In this document: piece by piece, positions 16,829 through 25,983 of the stretch
Layout of the letters: each line of letters opens with the position of its first letter
Position numbering within the stretch: position 1 is the first letter of the stretch
DNA from: Virgibacillus sp. MSJ-26
Lineage (GTDB): Bacteria > Bacillota > Bacilli > Bacillales > Amphibacillaceae
Direction of reading: 5' to 3'
Length of the DNA stretch: 42,214 nt
Assembly: GCF_018918075.1 (NCBI RefSeq)
Contig: NZ_JAHLPW010000025.1
Coordinates: 1 to 42,214 of the forward strand
The notes under the pieces: generated by a model
The model's database searches: none
Told to the model about the DNA's origin: nothing
What the model saw: the letters and a program-made list of their open reading frames with translations, nothing else
Program-made: the position numbers and the translations under genes

Positions 16829-17734
16829 GTGAGTTGGAATCATGATGAGCTCCCTGGAAGGGATTCGACTCGAACTAACACATCGTCAAAATATAGCTAC
16901 TTTAATCTCATAAAAAAACCCGTAGAAATATATGTATTTATAGATCCCTTATGTCCTGAATGTTGGGCACTAGAACCATATTTAAAAAAGTTAGAAGTTG
17001 AATTTGGGCGCTTTTTCACACTACGCCCGATAATTAGCAGCAACTTATACCCTTTAGATAAAGGGGCTTTCGATAGACCAAAAAAGCTTCATGAAATATG
17101 GGAAAAAACTGCCAAACGCACAGGCATGAGTTGTGATGGTGACTTGTGGTTAGAAAACCCAATTCAATCTTCTTGGGTCATCTCTTTAGCGATTAAAGCA
17201 GCTGAACTACAGGGGAAGCGTGCAGGTAGAAGATTCTTACGTAAGATTCAGGAATATTTATTTTTGAAAAAGAAAGATATATCTGAGGAAAGTGTATTAA
17301 TCGAATGTGCGGAAGAGATTAACCTCGATTTGGATGAATTTAAGAATGATTTATTTTCATCAACCGCCAAGAAAGCATTACAATGCGATTTAAAACTACT
17401 TGAAGAAATGGACGTTGATTATGTTCCCACGATTGTTTTTTTCAATCAACTGACCAATGAGGATGGCATTAAAATATCCGGACTTTATCCATATGATATA
17501 TATATCCAAGTACTATATGATTTATTAAGACAAGAAGTAGAACCAGCAAACAAACCGCCTTTAGAAGACTTTTTAGCATTTCATAAGGTGGTCGCATGTA
17601 AAGAAGTGGCTGTGGTCTATGATTGGCCACTTTCAAAAGCAAAAAAAGAAATGAAAAAGTTACAATTAAAACAAATCGCCAGAGAGATTAGTGTTAAATA
17701 CGGCTCTTTCTGGAAGTTCATTGGGGAGACATAA
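16829..17734 (+). CDS. spxH: ClpXP adaptor SpxH (YjbH)
   Basis: Delivers the regulator Spx to ClpXP for degradation, keeping Spx low until disulfide stress. 301 residues with a DsbA-like thioredoxin fold. The motif [12 protein letters not shown] near residue 50 carries the CxxC-type pair; other Cys residues are scattered. The start is GTG 16829 with AAGGAG 7 nt upstream. Its substrate gene, spx, lies 9 kb away on the other strand, as in the B. subtilis arrangement. A terminator follows. Confidence 0.93.
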   Translation: MSWNHDELPGRDSTRTNTSSKYSYFNLIKKPVEIYVFIDPLCPECWALEPYLKKLEVEFGRFFTLRPIISSNLYPLDKGAFDRPKKLHEIWEKTAKRTGMSCDGDLWLENPIQSSWVISLAIKAAELQGKRAGRRFLRKIQEYLFLKKKDISEESVLIECAEEINLDLDEFKNDLFSSTAKKALQCDLKLLEEMDVDYVPTIVFFNQLTNEDGIKISGLYPYDIYIQVLYDLLRQEVEPANKPPLEDFLAFHKVVACKEVAVVYDWPLSKAKKEMKKLQLKQIAREISVKYGSFWKFIGET

Positions 17735-17737
17735 CAA

Positions 17738-17765
17738 GAGCCGAAGCGCCCGATCGACACGATTG
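17738..17765 (+). repeat. Fragment resembling repeat family 2
   Basis: A short piece (GCCGAAGCGCCCGATC) resembling the head of the family-2 repeat, directly after spxH. The match is short and could be chance. Confidence 0.35.
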
Positions 17766-17800
17766 AGCTAAACGATCAAAAATAAAAACATTTTAAATAA

Positions 17801-17837
17801 AAAGAGATTATACGGGGCAGCGTATAATCTCTTTTTT
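17801..17837 (+). terminator. Terminator of yjbK-yjbI-spxH
   Basis: Perfect 14-bp arms AAAGAGATTATACG and CGTATAATCTCTTT around a 6-nt loop, followed by Ts. Confidence 0.93.
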
Positions 17838-17897
17838 CTTTGTATAAAACAAAGGGGGATGGGAGAAAGTTTCATGTTCAAACAAAGGGGTTTTGTT

Positions 17898-17970
17898 TGT
17901 GATTCATCTCACAGTTATTATATTATCAGGTCCATTTATTTTTTACAATATATATGTGTATGTTTTCACA
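17898..17970 (+). promoter_or_regulatory. Two CRP/FNR-type boxes
   Basis: A perfect TGTGA-N6-TCACA site (TGTGATTCATCTCACA, 17898-17913) and a one-mismatch site (TGTGTATGTTTTCACA, 17955-17970), centres 57 bp apart. They lie upstream of the small membrane gene at 18105, in a gap with no other gene. TGTGA-N6-TCACA is the B. subtilis Fnr box and also fits CRP-like proteins. The only nearby regulator of this family is at 41371. Promoter elements between the boxes and the gene are not clear. Confidence 0.65.
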
Positions 17971-18104
17971 AAAACGTCACTTCTAATTCACCTTTTTGCA
18001 ACATATAATTTTTATACAGATACATATCATGCACTAAATAAGCTTCCTGCAAAAACTAAATCGATGTAAACTATGTGAATATATTATTATATAGGAGGTA
18101 AAAA

Positions 18105-18281
18105 ATGAGAGAGTTAATGCCATTTCTATTTTTACTCTTGTCTATTGTTGCTTTTGTTCTGAATATTTTTGGGCTCATGCGACTCATCCCCCTTTACTTC
18201 ACGCTTCCCTTATTATTTTTATCGGTCTATTTCACTATTTACACTTTTACACATAAACGCATGTACCGTGGTATGAGATAA
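18105..18281 (+). CDS. 58-residue membrane protein
   Basis: A small open frame with a strong ribosome site (ATAGGAGG, 7 nt before the ATG). The product has two hydrophobic stretches (about residues 6-22 and 27-47) joined by GLMRLIP, and a basic tail TFTHKRMYRGMR. The positive tail suggests both ends face the cytoplasm. I do not recognise a family. It is flanked by terminators, so it is a stand-alone gene, and two CRP/FNR-type boxes lie upstream. Reality as a gene is supported by the ribosome site and the coherent membrane topology. Confidence 0.68.
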   Translation: MRELMPFLFLLLSIVAFVLNIFGLMRLIPLYFTLPLLFLSVYFTIYTFTHKRMYRGMR

Positions 18282-18334
18282 AGGGCATCTCTTTACAGAG
18301 GTTCTGTCCATTAAACATGTACTAAAATAACTGT

Positions 18335-18384
18335 AGTCTTAGCAAGGTATTCGCTTCATTAGTGAATTCTTGCTAAGACTTTTT
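18335..18384 (+). terminator. Terminator after the 58-residue membrane gene
   Basis: Arms AGTCTTAGCAAG and CTTGCTAAGACT, 21-nt loop, then five Ts. Confidence 0.85.
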
Positions 18385-18447
18385 ACTATCTAAAAATCTA
18401 ATTTTGGGTATTTATCATACTGTTAAAGATGAAATTATAGCATACAC

Positions 18448-18518
18448 AGTTAATTTATTGATTATTTGCAATAAATTAACTATAACATGTTCACATTTCT
18501 AGTGAATTAGTGTATGAT
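18448..18518 (+). promoter_or_regulatory. Promoter and large palindrome upstream of the cstA operon
   Basis: A perfect 13-bp inverted repeat (AGTTAATTTATTG, 18448-18460; CAATAAATTAACT, 18469-18481) with an 8-nt loop ends 8 bp before a good promoter: TTCACA (18490-18495), 17-nt spacer, TATGAT (18513-18518). A smaller repeat, TTCAC-N7-GTGAA, overlaps the -35. The palindrome position suits an activator or repressor; I do not recognise the protein that would bind it. Confidence 0.65.
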
Positions 18519-18569
18519 TACTTTAATAAAATTTTGAATAGTTCAATATTTATAGGGAGGTTATTATTT

Positions 18570-19100
18570 ATGCTGCAACATGACTATTTAAATCATTTTG
18601 TCAATGAGTTAGCAAATAAATACACTGTATTTTTTGATATATACCGTGACGAATGGCTAGATGACATTCCACTTTCATTTATCGCACAATACAGGCGAAG
18701 AGATGAGAGGTACATGTTTACGAAGAAGATGAAAATATATGGTGTGGAAAACCAGCAATTGGTTTTTACAACCACTTCTTCAAATAAAGTAACTCTTGAT
18801 GCTCTCGACAACTTCCATAAAAGTATCGAGAGTAATCTGCATGAATATACCATTAAACACCAAGAGCATATGTCAACAGTCGTGATTGGTTTAATTGTGA
18901 CAGATGCTCCGATTAACTATTCAGTTGCTAAGGAGGTGGAGCGCTATCGGAAACTTAAATTTTTAAAGTTTGGATTACACGGATGGGCTGAATTATACTT
19001 AGCAATCGTTCAACCAAACGAAAAAGACATCATTGTTCATCCGAAGGGAAAGCCGTTTGTTCTAAGCATTGAAAAATTACTTTTGGAGGAGATGGCGTAA
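18570..19100 (+). CDS. Unknown soluble protein encoded with cstA
   Basis: 176 residues, no signal or membrane helix, mixed alpha/beta composition. I do not recognise the family. It opens MLQHDYLNHFVNELANKYTV and ends VLSIEKLLLEEMA, with a central segment HMSTVVIGLIVTDAPINYSV that could be a core strand. The ATG at 18570 follows GGGAGG at about 9 nt; an upstream start at 18510 would overlap the promoter. The cstA start codon is 1 bp after its stop codon, and GGAGGA inside its end serves cstA, so the two are tightly coupled. A role in control or support of CstA transport is inference. Confidence 0.75.
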   Translation: MLQHDYLNHFVNELANKYTVFFDIYRDEWLDDIPLSFIAQYRRRDERYMFTKKMKIYGVENQQLVFTTTSSNKVTLDALDNFHKSIESNLHEYTIKHQEHMSTVVIGLIVTDAPINYSVAKEVERYRKLKFLKFGLHGWAELYLAIVQPNEKDIIVHPKGKPFVLSIEKLLLEEMA

Positions 19101-19101
19101 T

Positions 19102-20730
19102 ATGAACTTAGTGACATTGCTTTTAATTACAGGAATCATTTTCATCGTTGCCTATTACACGTATGGTAAATTTTTAGAGAAAAAATTAGATGTAGATCCC
19201 AATCGAAAAACGCCCGCAATCGAAATGTCTGATGGTGTAGATTACGTTGCTGCCAGGACACCCATCCTTCTAGGTCATCATTTTGCAACCATTGCCGGAG
19301 GCGGCCCGATTGTCGGTCCAGTCTCAGCAGCTGTTTTCGGGTGGATTCCAGCAGTGATATGGATTGTACTAGGGAGTATATTTGTAGGCGGTGTACACGA
19401 TTATACCTCTCTACAAGCTTCGATAAGACATAAAGCCCAATCAATCGGTACTATCATTAAAGAGTATATCGGTGAACGTGGACAAACTTTATTTCTATCT
19501 TTTTCTATTGCAACACTTATTTTAATCGTAGGTGTTTTTGTTATTTTAGTAAGAGATACTTTTATTAGTGTTCCACAAGCTGCCACCTCTTCAATGCTTT
19601 TTATTGTGGTAGCCATCTTATTTGGTATTTTGGTCAATCAAATCCGTATGAATTTTATTCTAGCAAGTGTATTTGGTGTTGTTGCTATGTTTGTATGTGT
19701 CTGGCTTGGGAACGTGTTTCCACTTGAGTTAAGCGGATTTACATGGGTTGTGATTCTTCTTTTATATTCTTATATTGCATCTGTTTTACCTGTCTGGGTA
19801 CTTTTACAACCAAGAGATTATTTAAATTCTTTTCTATTATATGGGATGATGATTGGTGCAACTTTAGGAGTTTTATTTGCCAATCCTGTCATTAAAATGG
19901 CTGGATATACAGGATTCCATAGTGAAACATTGGGCTACTTGTTCCCAATTCTATTTATTACGATCGCTTGTGGAGCTGTTTCTGGTTTCCATTCCTTAGT
20001 TTCATCAGGCACAACGGCAAAACAATTAGATAATGAAAAGAATGGGAAATTCATTACTTATGGCGGCATGTTAATTGAGGGCTTTTTAGCTGTTATTGCT
20101 ATCGGTTCTGTTGCCTACTTATCGCAGGCAGATTTTTCCGCACGTTTGGCAGAATTAGGAGGGCCGATTCCGACATTTTCAGCTGGAATTGGGTTTTTAA
20201 TGAGTCATTTCGGTCTTTCCGAAGTTGTAGGAACAACGTTTGTCGCTCTTGTAGCATCAGCCTTTTTGATGACAACTTTAGATTCTGCAACACGTCTAGG
20301 AAAGTATGCTGTTCAAGAATTTGCAGAAGGAAAATCAAAGTTCTTTACCGGGCAACATGTCTCCACAATTATTATCGTTATTGGAGCGGGAGCTCTTGCC
20401 ATGTCAGGAACTTGGAATAAAGTGTGGCCACTCTTCGGCTCTGCCAATCAAATGCTCGGAGCGCTAGCTTTGCTTGCTGTCAGTGTCTGGTTGATGCGTA
20501 AAGGCGTTAAGGCGTGGTTTACAATTATTCCGATGATTTTTATGTTTATCGTTACACTCTCTGCGTTAGCAGTCCTTATCTACGAGAACATATTTACAGG
20601 TGCTGAACCGAATTATTTCCTTGCAGGATCAGCCTTTGTTCTACTAGTTCTTTGTGTTTTCTTAATTATTGAAGCTTGGAATTCCTTTATGGGTAAAAAA
20701 AATAAAGACGAGCCAATTAAAGCTTCTTAA
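19102..20730 (+). CDS. cstA: CstA-family carbon-starvation / pyruvate or peptide transporter
   Basis: An integral membrane protein of 542 residues with about 14-16 transmembrane helices. Family motifs near the N-terminus: ARTPILLGHHFATIAGGGPI and VGPVSAAVFGWIPA, then FVGGVHDYTSL. It is shorter than the classical CstA of about 600-700 residues and belongs to the short form. E. coli relatives (CstA, BtsT) import pyruvate and peptides under nutrient limitation. The ATG at 19102, 1 bp past the preceding stop, is preferred over 19069, which lies inside the upstream gene; GGAGGA is 11 nt away. A terminator follows 130 bp on. Confidence 0.92.
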   Translation: MNLVTLLLITGIIFIVAYYTYGKFLEKKLDVDPNRKTPAIEMSDGVDYVAARTPILLGHHFATIAGGGPIVGPVSAAVFGWIPAVIWIVLGSIFVGGVHDYTSLQASIRHKAQSIGTIIKEYIGERGQTLFLSFSIATLILIVGVFVILVRDTFISVPQAATSSMLFIVVAILFGILVNQIRMNFILASVFGVVAMFVCVWLGNVFPLELSGFTWVVILLLYSYIASVLPVWVLLQPRDYLNSFLLYGMMIGATLGVLFANPVIKMAGYTGFHSETLGYLFPILFITIACGAVSGFHSLVSSGTTAKQLDNEKNGKFITYGGMLIEGFLAVIAIGSVAYLSQADFSARLAELGGPIPTFSAGIGFLMSHFGLSEVVGTTFVALVASAFLMTTLDSATRLGKYAVQEFAEGKSKFFTGQHVSTIIIVIGAGALAMSGTWNKVWPLFGSANQMLGALALLAVSVWLMRKGVKAWFTIIPMIFMFIVTLSALAVLIYENIFTGAEPNYFLAGSAFVLLVLCVFLIIEAWNSFMGKKNKDEPIKAS

Positions 20731-20751
20731 ATTATAGATAAGGTTACGTAC

Positions 20752-20834
20752 AAAAGCGCGGGGCGCCCGATTAGGCTCAGGCAGGCTAGGTGCTGAAGCT
20801 GGACATGGCCAGTATCAGTATAAAGTTATCCACA
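20752..20834 (+). repeat. Repeat family 2 fragment with a DnaA-box-like tail
   Basis: Head ACAAAAGCGCGGGGCGCCCG, then GCTGAAGCTGGACATGGCCA as in the ends of the full copies, then AGTATCAGTATAAAG and TTATCCACA (20826-20834). The tail recurs at 33799-33827. TTATCCACA is the DnaA-box consensus. It sits between cstA and its terminator. Confidence 0.6.
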
Positions 20835-20860
20835 GTTTCAAGACGGGTATAGTTACCTAA

Positions 20861-20898
20861 AAAAAGAGGTAGTCGATACGTTCGACTGCCTCTTTTTA
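20861..20898. terminator. Bidirectional terminator between cstA and pepF
   Basis: Arms AAAAAGAGG and CCTCTTTTT plus inner AGTCGA/TCGACT. A/T runs on both sides serve the two converging genes. Confidence 0.9.
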
Positions 20899-20901
20899 CG
20901 T

Positions 20902-22713
20902 TTATTTCAAAAGTATATTTTCCATTTCAGTTAGCTTTTCTTCAAAGACATCAAGTGCATCAAGGATTGGCTGTTTAGAGGTCATGTCAACACCAGCTTT
21001 TTTAAGTACCTCGATAGGATAATCACTGCTTCCCGCTTTCAAGAAGCCAATATATCGATCGACTGCCCCCTCTTCTCCACTTAAAATCTTATTGGCTAAT
21101 GCTGTTGCTGCTGAATACCCTGTTGCATATTGATAAACATAATAATTCATATAAAAGTGCGGTATTCTCGCCCACTCAAGACCGATTTCCTCATCTGAAA
21201 CAACGTCATCACCGAAATACTTTTTATTAAGATCATAATAAATTTCATTTAGTCGTTTAGAAGTCAGTGCTTCCCCATTTTGCAGGCGCTGATGGATATC
21301 ATGTTCAAATTCAGCAAACATTGTCTGGCGGAAAAGGGTTCCACGGAAACCTTCTAAAAAATGATTTAATAAATATAACTTTTGCTTTTCATCTGTTAAG
21401 TGATTTAACATATAATCGTTTAACAGTGCCTCATTACAGGTTGAAGCCACTTCTGCTACAAATATTGAATAATTTCCATAACGGAAGGGCTGTGATTTAC
21501 GTGTATGATAACTGTGCACAGAATGGCCTAGTTCATGAATTAATGTAAATAAGTCATTCACGTTATCTTGCCAATTCAATAAAATATACGGATTAGTGCC
21601 GTATGCCCCTGATGAATAGGCACCGCTTCGTTTACCTTTGTTTTCTTCCACATCAATCCAGCGATTCTTGAACCCTTCTTTAACGATGTCGATGTATTCA
21701 GATCCCATAGGTTTAAGACTGTCCAAGACGTATTCTTGAGCTTGTTCGTATGAAATTTTCATATCTACATCTTGAACAAGTGGCGTATACATATCGTACA
21801 TATGCAACTCATCGAGCTCTAATACTTTCTTTCTTAAAGCAGCGTAACGATGTAATAGAGGCAACTTTTCGTTAACAGCTTCGACTAAATTGTCATAAAC
21901 TTGTTCTGGAATTTTATTACCGTCCAGCGCTGCTCGTCTTGCCGAATCGTAGTTTCTAACTTTCGCATAAAAATTATTTTTCTTCACGTTTCCTATTAAT
22001 GTCGATGCAAATGTATGCTGAAAATCTCCATAAGTGTTATACATCGCTTTAAAAGCTTCTTCCCTAACATTTCTATCTTTAGATTCCAAAAAGCCAATAT
22101 ATCTACCATGCGTCAAATCAACTTCTTCGCCTTTTTCATTTTTAATCGTTGGGAAGGTCAAATCAGCATTATTTAACATACTGAATGTCTCAGAAGCACT
22201 TGAAATCGGTTCAGACGCTTCAGCCAATAATTCTTCTTCTTTTTGACTTAACACATGAGCACGTTGCCTAGTGATTTCGTTAAGTGTATGGCGGTAAGGT
22301 TCAAGCTCTTTTTTTTCATTGAAATATTTTTCAAGAGTATCTTTATCAATCGTTAAAATTTCCGGCACGAGAAAACTCATGGAACTTGAAGCTAACGTCA
22401 ATACATTTTCAGCTTTTGCATTAAGTGCCTGATAAAATGAATTCGTCGTATCTTCGTCATAGCGCATATGCGCATATGTATAAAGTTTACCTAAACGTTC
22501 TGACAAATTATCTTGTAGCTTTAAAACATCGTAAAGTGTATCTGCTGATTCAGCTACTTTTCCTTTGAAAGACAAAATCTCAGGAATGTCTTTCCTAAGG
22601 CTTTCTAGTTCTTCTTCCCATAAGTCATCTGTTGCAAAGATATCTTCTAATTTCCAAGTTCGTTCCTCTGGTACTTCGTTTCTAGTTTGTAGTTCTTTTG
22701 TAGATTTTGCCAC
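20902..22713 (-). CDS. pepF: Oligoendopeptidase F
   Basis: A cytoplasmic zinc metallopeptidase of the M3 family that cleaves oligopeptides, 603 residues, normal length. The zinc-binding motif HELGH is at residues 393-397 within LIHELGHSVHSYH, and a Glu ligand is expected in FVAEVASTCNEALL. The GTG start has GGGAGGA 7-8 nt upstream. It lies between coiA and spxH/yjbI as in B. subtilis, except that cstA and its partners are inserted between pepF and spxH here. Overproduction of PepF blocks sporulation signalling in B. subtilis, but the usual role is peptide turnover. Confidence 0.96.
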   Translation of the reverse strand: MAKSTKELQTRNEVPEERTWKLEDIFATDDLWEEELESLRKDIPEILSFKGKVAESADTLYDVLKLQDNLSERLGKLYTYAHMRYDEDTTNSFYQALNAKAENVLTLASSSMSFLVPEILTIDKDTLEKYFNEKKELEPYRHTLNEITRQRAHVLSQKEEELLAEASEPISSASETFSMLNNADLTFPTIKNEKGEEVDLTHGRYIGFLESKDRNVREEAFKAMYNTYGDFQHTFASTLIGNVKKNNFYAKVRNYDSARRAALDGNKIPEQVYDNLVEAVNEKLPLLHRYAALRKKVLELDELHMYDMYTPLVQDVDMKISYEQAQEYVLDSLKPMGSEYIDIVKEGFKNRWIDVEENKGKRSGAYSSGAYGTNPYILLNWQDNVNDLFTLIHELGHSVHSYHTRKSQPFRYGNYSIFVAEVASTCNEALLNDYMLNHLTDEKQKLYLLNHFLEGFRGTLFRQTMFAEFEHDIHQRLQNGEALTSKRLNEIYYDLNKKYFGDDVVSDEEIGLEWARIPHFYMNYYVYQYATGYSAATALANKILSGEEGAVDRYIGFLKAGSSDYPIEVLKKAGVDMTSKQPILDALDVFEEKLTEMENILLK

Positions 22714-22805
22714 TAAAAATTCCTCCCTTTAATACTTTGTATAAAAATTCATTTTATCCAAAAGAGCCGCTCTTACTAGTATAACGGATAATTGGTAAGA
22801 TATGC

Positions 22806-23990
22806 TTATATTTTGTTTGATTTTTTTGAAGATATTTTATCAAACAATAATTTATCTCCCTCAATTGCTTCTTCTATATGTTTGTAGTGTGTTAGACTTT
22901 TAAGCTTTTTATAGTGATGTAATGTGGTTTCTTTTATAATCCGAAGATGTACTAGCCAATTTAAATATTCCTGGATAGGACAAACTGTGGATTGAATAAG
23001 GGGATACTCTCGAATAGCGTGACGATGATTTTGCAGTAGATAAATGCATTGCTGTAAAGTAAAAGATTGACCTATGTGAAGCGATTCAATAATATCTAAA
23101 CAAAGACGGCTTTGCCAATCCCATAAAGAGGACTTCATAAGGTATTGAGTCGAAACCGGGAGATAAATCTCTGAAGGCAGCCACTCAATATATGACCGTT
23201 TTAAGTAAAGCCACTGAACCCAAGTCAACTCTTTTCCACGGGATACCGAACGAACTCTTAAACGAAAAAAGGTTTTCTCTCTTTTCCACAATGACATTAA
23301 TTCTTTTCTTCTAAATCGCTGTCCTAAAAATAAATCATAAAAACTCATCTTATCAAGCTTGCTTATTCGCAGCTTGTGAGCAGCTCTTTTTTGACTTGTT
23401 AAATACAGATCACTCAAAATAAGAAATTGCTTGGCGTTAGGACAAAAATAATATAGAAAGTTGGCAGACTGAGGGTTAAACTGATGGATAAATTGGAGTG
23501 TGAAAGCATCGACTCTCAAGTAGTTATAACTTAATCTTTTAAATTGAGTAGCTCCCAATATCCAAATAGGATTGATGTCAAACGATTGGTAACTTCGATT
23601 TCTTTTTTGGATATCTTTAATGGAAATTCGTGAGCACTGAAATTCAATCACAATCCTTTTCCCATTAACGGTAAGATATAAATCTGGACGTTGATTAATC
23701 TCAGGAAGAAACTTCTCGAGGGTTACATTGATGTTTTGGTCCTTCAACCACTTATACAGTAACAGCTTTCCCTTCTCATGATAAGGACCTTCCCCACCTT
23801 TAATAGAGGAACATTTCGATTTGCTATAATGGGCAAAATGAGGAATCATATGCGGACCTGCTCGTACAATCACTTTTTCCTCACACGTGGGACAGTAAAA
23901 ATTCGTTCGATATCGTATGTGCTTAATTTTATCTTGAGAAAGCATAGCCAGGGTTAATAACTTTCCATTTTCAGTTTTTGCTTGCAACAT
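22806..23990 (-). CDS. coiA: Competence protein CoiA
   Basis: 394 residues. The N-terminus has a zinc-ribbon-like CPTCEEK and then HFAH and a further Cys (KSKCSS). Next comes a nuclease-like domain with QRPDLYLTVNGKRIVIEFQC, a PD-(D/E)xK-type core. The C-terminal half is helical and variable. CoiA acts after DNA uptake to promote recombination in transformable Firmicutes. The ATG at 23990 follows AAGGTGGTGA. I found no clear ComK box upstream. A group II intron now separates it from mecA. Confidence 0.92.
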   Translation of the reverse strand: MLQAKTENGKLLTLAMLSQDKIKHIRYRTNFYCPTCEEKVIVRAGPHMIPHFAHYSKSKCSSIKGGEGPYHEKGKLLLYKWLKDQNINVTLEKFLPEINQRPDLYLTVNGKRIVIEFQCSRISIKDIQKRNRSYQSFDINPIWILGATQFKRLSYNYLRVDAFTLQFIHQFNPQSANFLYYFCPNAKQFLILSDLYLTSQKRAAHKLRISKLDKMSFYDLFLGQRFRRKELMSLWKREKTFFRLRVRSVSRGKELTWVQWLYLKRSYIEWLPSEIYLPVSTQYLMKSSLWDWQSRLCLDIIESLHIGQSFTLQQCIYLLQNHRHAIREYPLIQSTVCPIQEYLNWLVHLRIIKETTLHHYKKLKSLTHYKHIEEAIEGDKLLFDKISSKKSNKI

Positions 23991-24108
23991 AACACATGAT
24001 CACCACCTTATAGATATATTACGACACAAACTTTATTTCTCCTGCTTAATACATTAGAATATATTTAACTTTCTTTGTTTAAATTAAAACCGCCTTCAAC
24101 TCGTTCTA

Positions 24109-25982
24109 ATCGAGTAGAGGGAAAAGTTAAATAAACTTTTCGCCCCTCTCACACCACCGTACGTACGGTTCCGTATACGGCGGTTCAATTTATATCCCAG
24201 TGTGTACTTTTAAATAGTAATCTAAGGCAAATGGGATTCCCCTTTGCTTTAGACGCTTATTGGATAACGCTCTTTGAACTACTTTTGATAGCCCAATAAA
24301 ACGATAACCTTTTCGGCAGAAGGTCAGACCCTTGGCTTCCTCTAAAGGTATACCAAGCTGTACAAGAGATTTAATTCTTCTCTTACTTTTCTTCCATTGT
24401 TTCCAAATAATCACACGCAATCTGGAGCGTAATTTCGCGTCAATTGCTTCAAGTGCTTTCTTCATATTGGCTATCTTGAAGTAAGTGACCCAACCAAAAA
24501 TGACCTGTCTCAATTTAATGATTCTTACGTCTAGAGAAATACTCCAGTTCCGTTTCGTTAATTGGCGCAGCTTTCTTTGGAATTTCTGAATGGACTTCGG
24601 ATGTGGTCTTAGCTGGAATTTCTTCTGATTTGAATCAAAGTAAAAACCAAACCCTAAAAACTTTGTTTTAGTGGGGCGAGAAATTCTACTCTTTTCCACA
24701 TTTACTTTCAGTCCAAGCTTCTTCTCGATAAACTTTGTGATGGAAGTTAGTACTCTATTCGCTGCCTTCTCACTTCTGACGAAAATAAGGCTATCATCTG
24801 CGTATCTGACGAAACGCAATCCTCTTAACTCTAATTCCTTGTCCAACTGATTCAACATAATGTTACTTAAGAGCGGGCTCAGATTACCTCCTTGAGGAGT
24901 TCCGAGTGGTGTATCTTCATATTTACCATTGACCATCACACCGCTGACAAGATATTTTCTTATAAGAGATATGACATCTCCATCTTTAATCGTCTGAGAG
25001 ATGATTCTCATCAATTTGTCATGATGAACGGTGTCAAAGAAACGCTCTAAATCAATATCTACCAACCATCCATGTCCGTCATTAATATATTCCAGTGCTT
25101 TCGTTACTGCCATTTCACAGCTTCGTCCTGGTCTAAAACCATAACTATGTTCGCTGAATTGTTGTTCGAATATGGGACTTAATTTCTGATTGATAGCTTG
25201 TTGAACCACTCTATCGACAACTGTGGGAATACCTAACTTACGCTTTTTTCCATTTTCTTTTGGAATCTCTACTCGTAATGCAGGTGCTGGTTGATATTTT
25301 CTTTTCCGAATTTGAGCACGAAGTTCATCTTTATGCTCTCTAAGGTGTACTTTCAATTCTTCTACACTCACCCCGTCGATTCCACTGGCACCTTTATTGC
25401 GGTATACACGTTTGTAGGCTTCATTCATATTTTGGTTACTTAAGATTTCTTCTAAAAGTTCCACACTCGTTTCTTCCTTTCCTTTCATGTGACGAAAAGA
25501 CATTTCGATTTTGAGTATCCTTTGAGATACGCTCATACTTTCCTCATTAACACATTCTGAAATATATCTTTCGTGCAATCATGGCGTAGAAACACTATAA
25601 ATTGTTCAGTCCTTCATAACTACTGTCACTACTACGACTTCGGCTGACTTCTCACGGTGAACCTTTTTCGACCGACTTTCTTAATAGGGGACTCCTCAGC
25701 CGTCCGTGAGATCTCCCAGGGTAAGACAACTATCTTTCCTCTTTTACTCGCCTAATCTACTCGGCTAGGGTTACGCACATCTTTTGGACTTTGACTTGTT
25801 TGGGAGCCTTATCCACCTATCGAGCCTTAGTATTAGATTTCTGTTCGTCGAGCCAAGATTTTGGTACACGCTTCCTTCAGCCCTTACCTCACAATAAGTA
25901 CCTTGCGTCTCCCTAGTGGTTAGTCGATGTGTACCTCCACAGTGGACTTTCACCCCCTAGATAGATGCCATGCCTGGCACAC
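24109..25982 (-). mobile_element. Group II intron, class C (bacterial IIC)
   Basis: The 5' end (minus strand) is GTGTGCCAGGCATGGCA at 25982 downwards, a typical GUGYG start. About 400 nt of structured RNA precede the reverse transcriptase. Domain V lies at 24154-24183, 6 nt after the ORF stop: outer helix CCGCCGTA/TACGGTGG with a 2-nt bulge and the CGC triad typical of class C. Domain VI follows (about 24112-24150), and the 3' end is probably CTCGAT near 24109. The element sits immediately after the hairpin and T-run of the mecA terminator, the preferred target of class C introns. Total about 1.87 kb. The exact 3' boundary is uncertain by a few bases. Confidence 0.85.
24190..25536 (-). CDS. 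ltrA: Group II intron reverse transcriptase/maturase
   Basis: Reverse transcriptase with domain X maturase, 448 residues from the ATG at 25536 (GAGGAAAG upstream); a frame from 25578 would add 14 residues. It carries NKGASGIDGV, the RT motifs YGFRPGRSCEMA, VDIDLERFFDTV, GTPQGGNLSPLLSNI and the active site FVRYADDSLIF. A thumb/maturase region follows (about 310-448, with IFGWVTYF). No HNH endonuclease is present, as expected for class C. It would splice the intron RNA and insert it by target-primed reverse transcription. The frame is intact, so the element may be active. Confidence 0.94.
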   Translation of the reverse strand: MSVSQRILKIEMSFRHMKGKEETSVELLEEILSNQNMNEAYKRVYRNKGASGIDGVSVEELKVHLREHKDELRAQIRKRKYQPAPALRVEIPKENGKKRKLGIPTVVDRVVQQAINQKLSPIFEQQFSEHSYGFRPGRSCEMAVTKALEYINDGHGWLVDIDLERFFDTVHHDKLMRIISQTIKDGDVISLIRKYLVSGVMVNGKYEDTPLGTPQGGNLSPLLSNIMLNQLDKELELRGLRFVRYADDSLIFVRSEKAANRVLTSITKFIEKKLGLKVNVEKSRISRPTKTKFLGFGFYFDSNQKKFQLRPHPKSIQKFQRKLRQLTKRNWSISLDVRIIKLRQVIFGWVTYFKIANMKKALEAIDAKLRSRLRVIIWKQWKKSKRRIKSLVQLGIPLEEAKGLTFCRKGYRFIGLSKVVQRALSNKRLKQRGIPFALDYYLKVHTGI

Positions 25983-25983
25983 C

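Noticed and set aside
20826..20834. DnaA box as part of a replication origin
   Set aside because: Single boxes within repeat tails; no cluster, no AT-rich unwinding element, no dnaA or dnaN nearby.
24190..25536. Reverse transcriptase as retron or diversity-generating element
   Set aside because: Domain X, domain V and VI and the GUGYG start identify a group II intron; no template or variable repeats or msr-msd seen.
25771..25953. Short minus-strand ORF upstream of the reverse transcriptase
   Set aside because: It lies in the structured RNA part of the intron and has no ribosome site.
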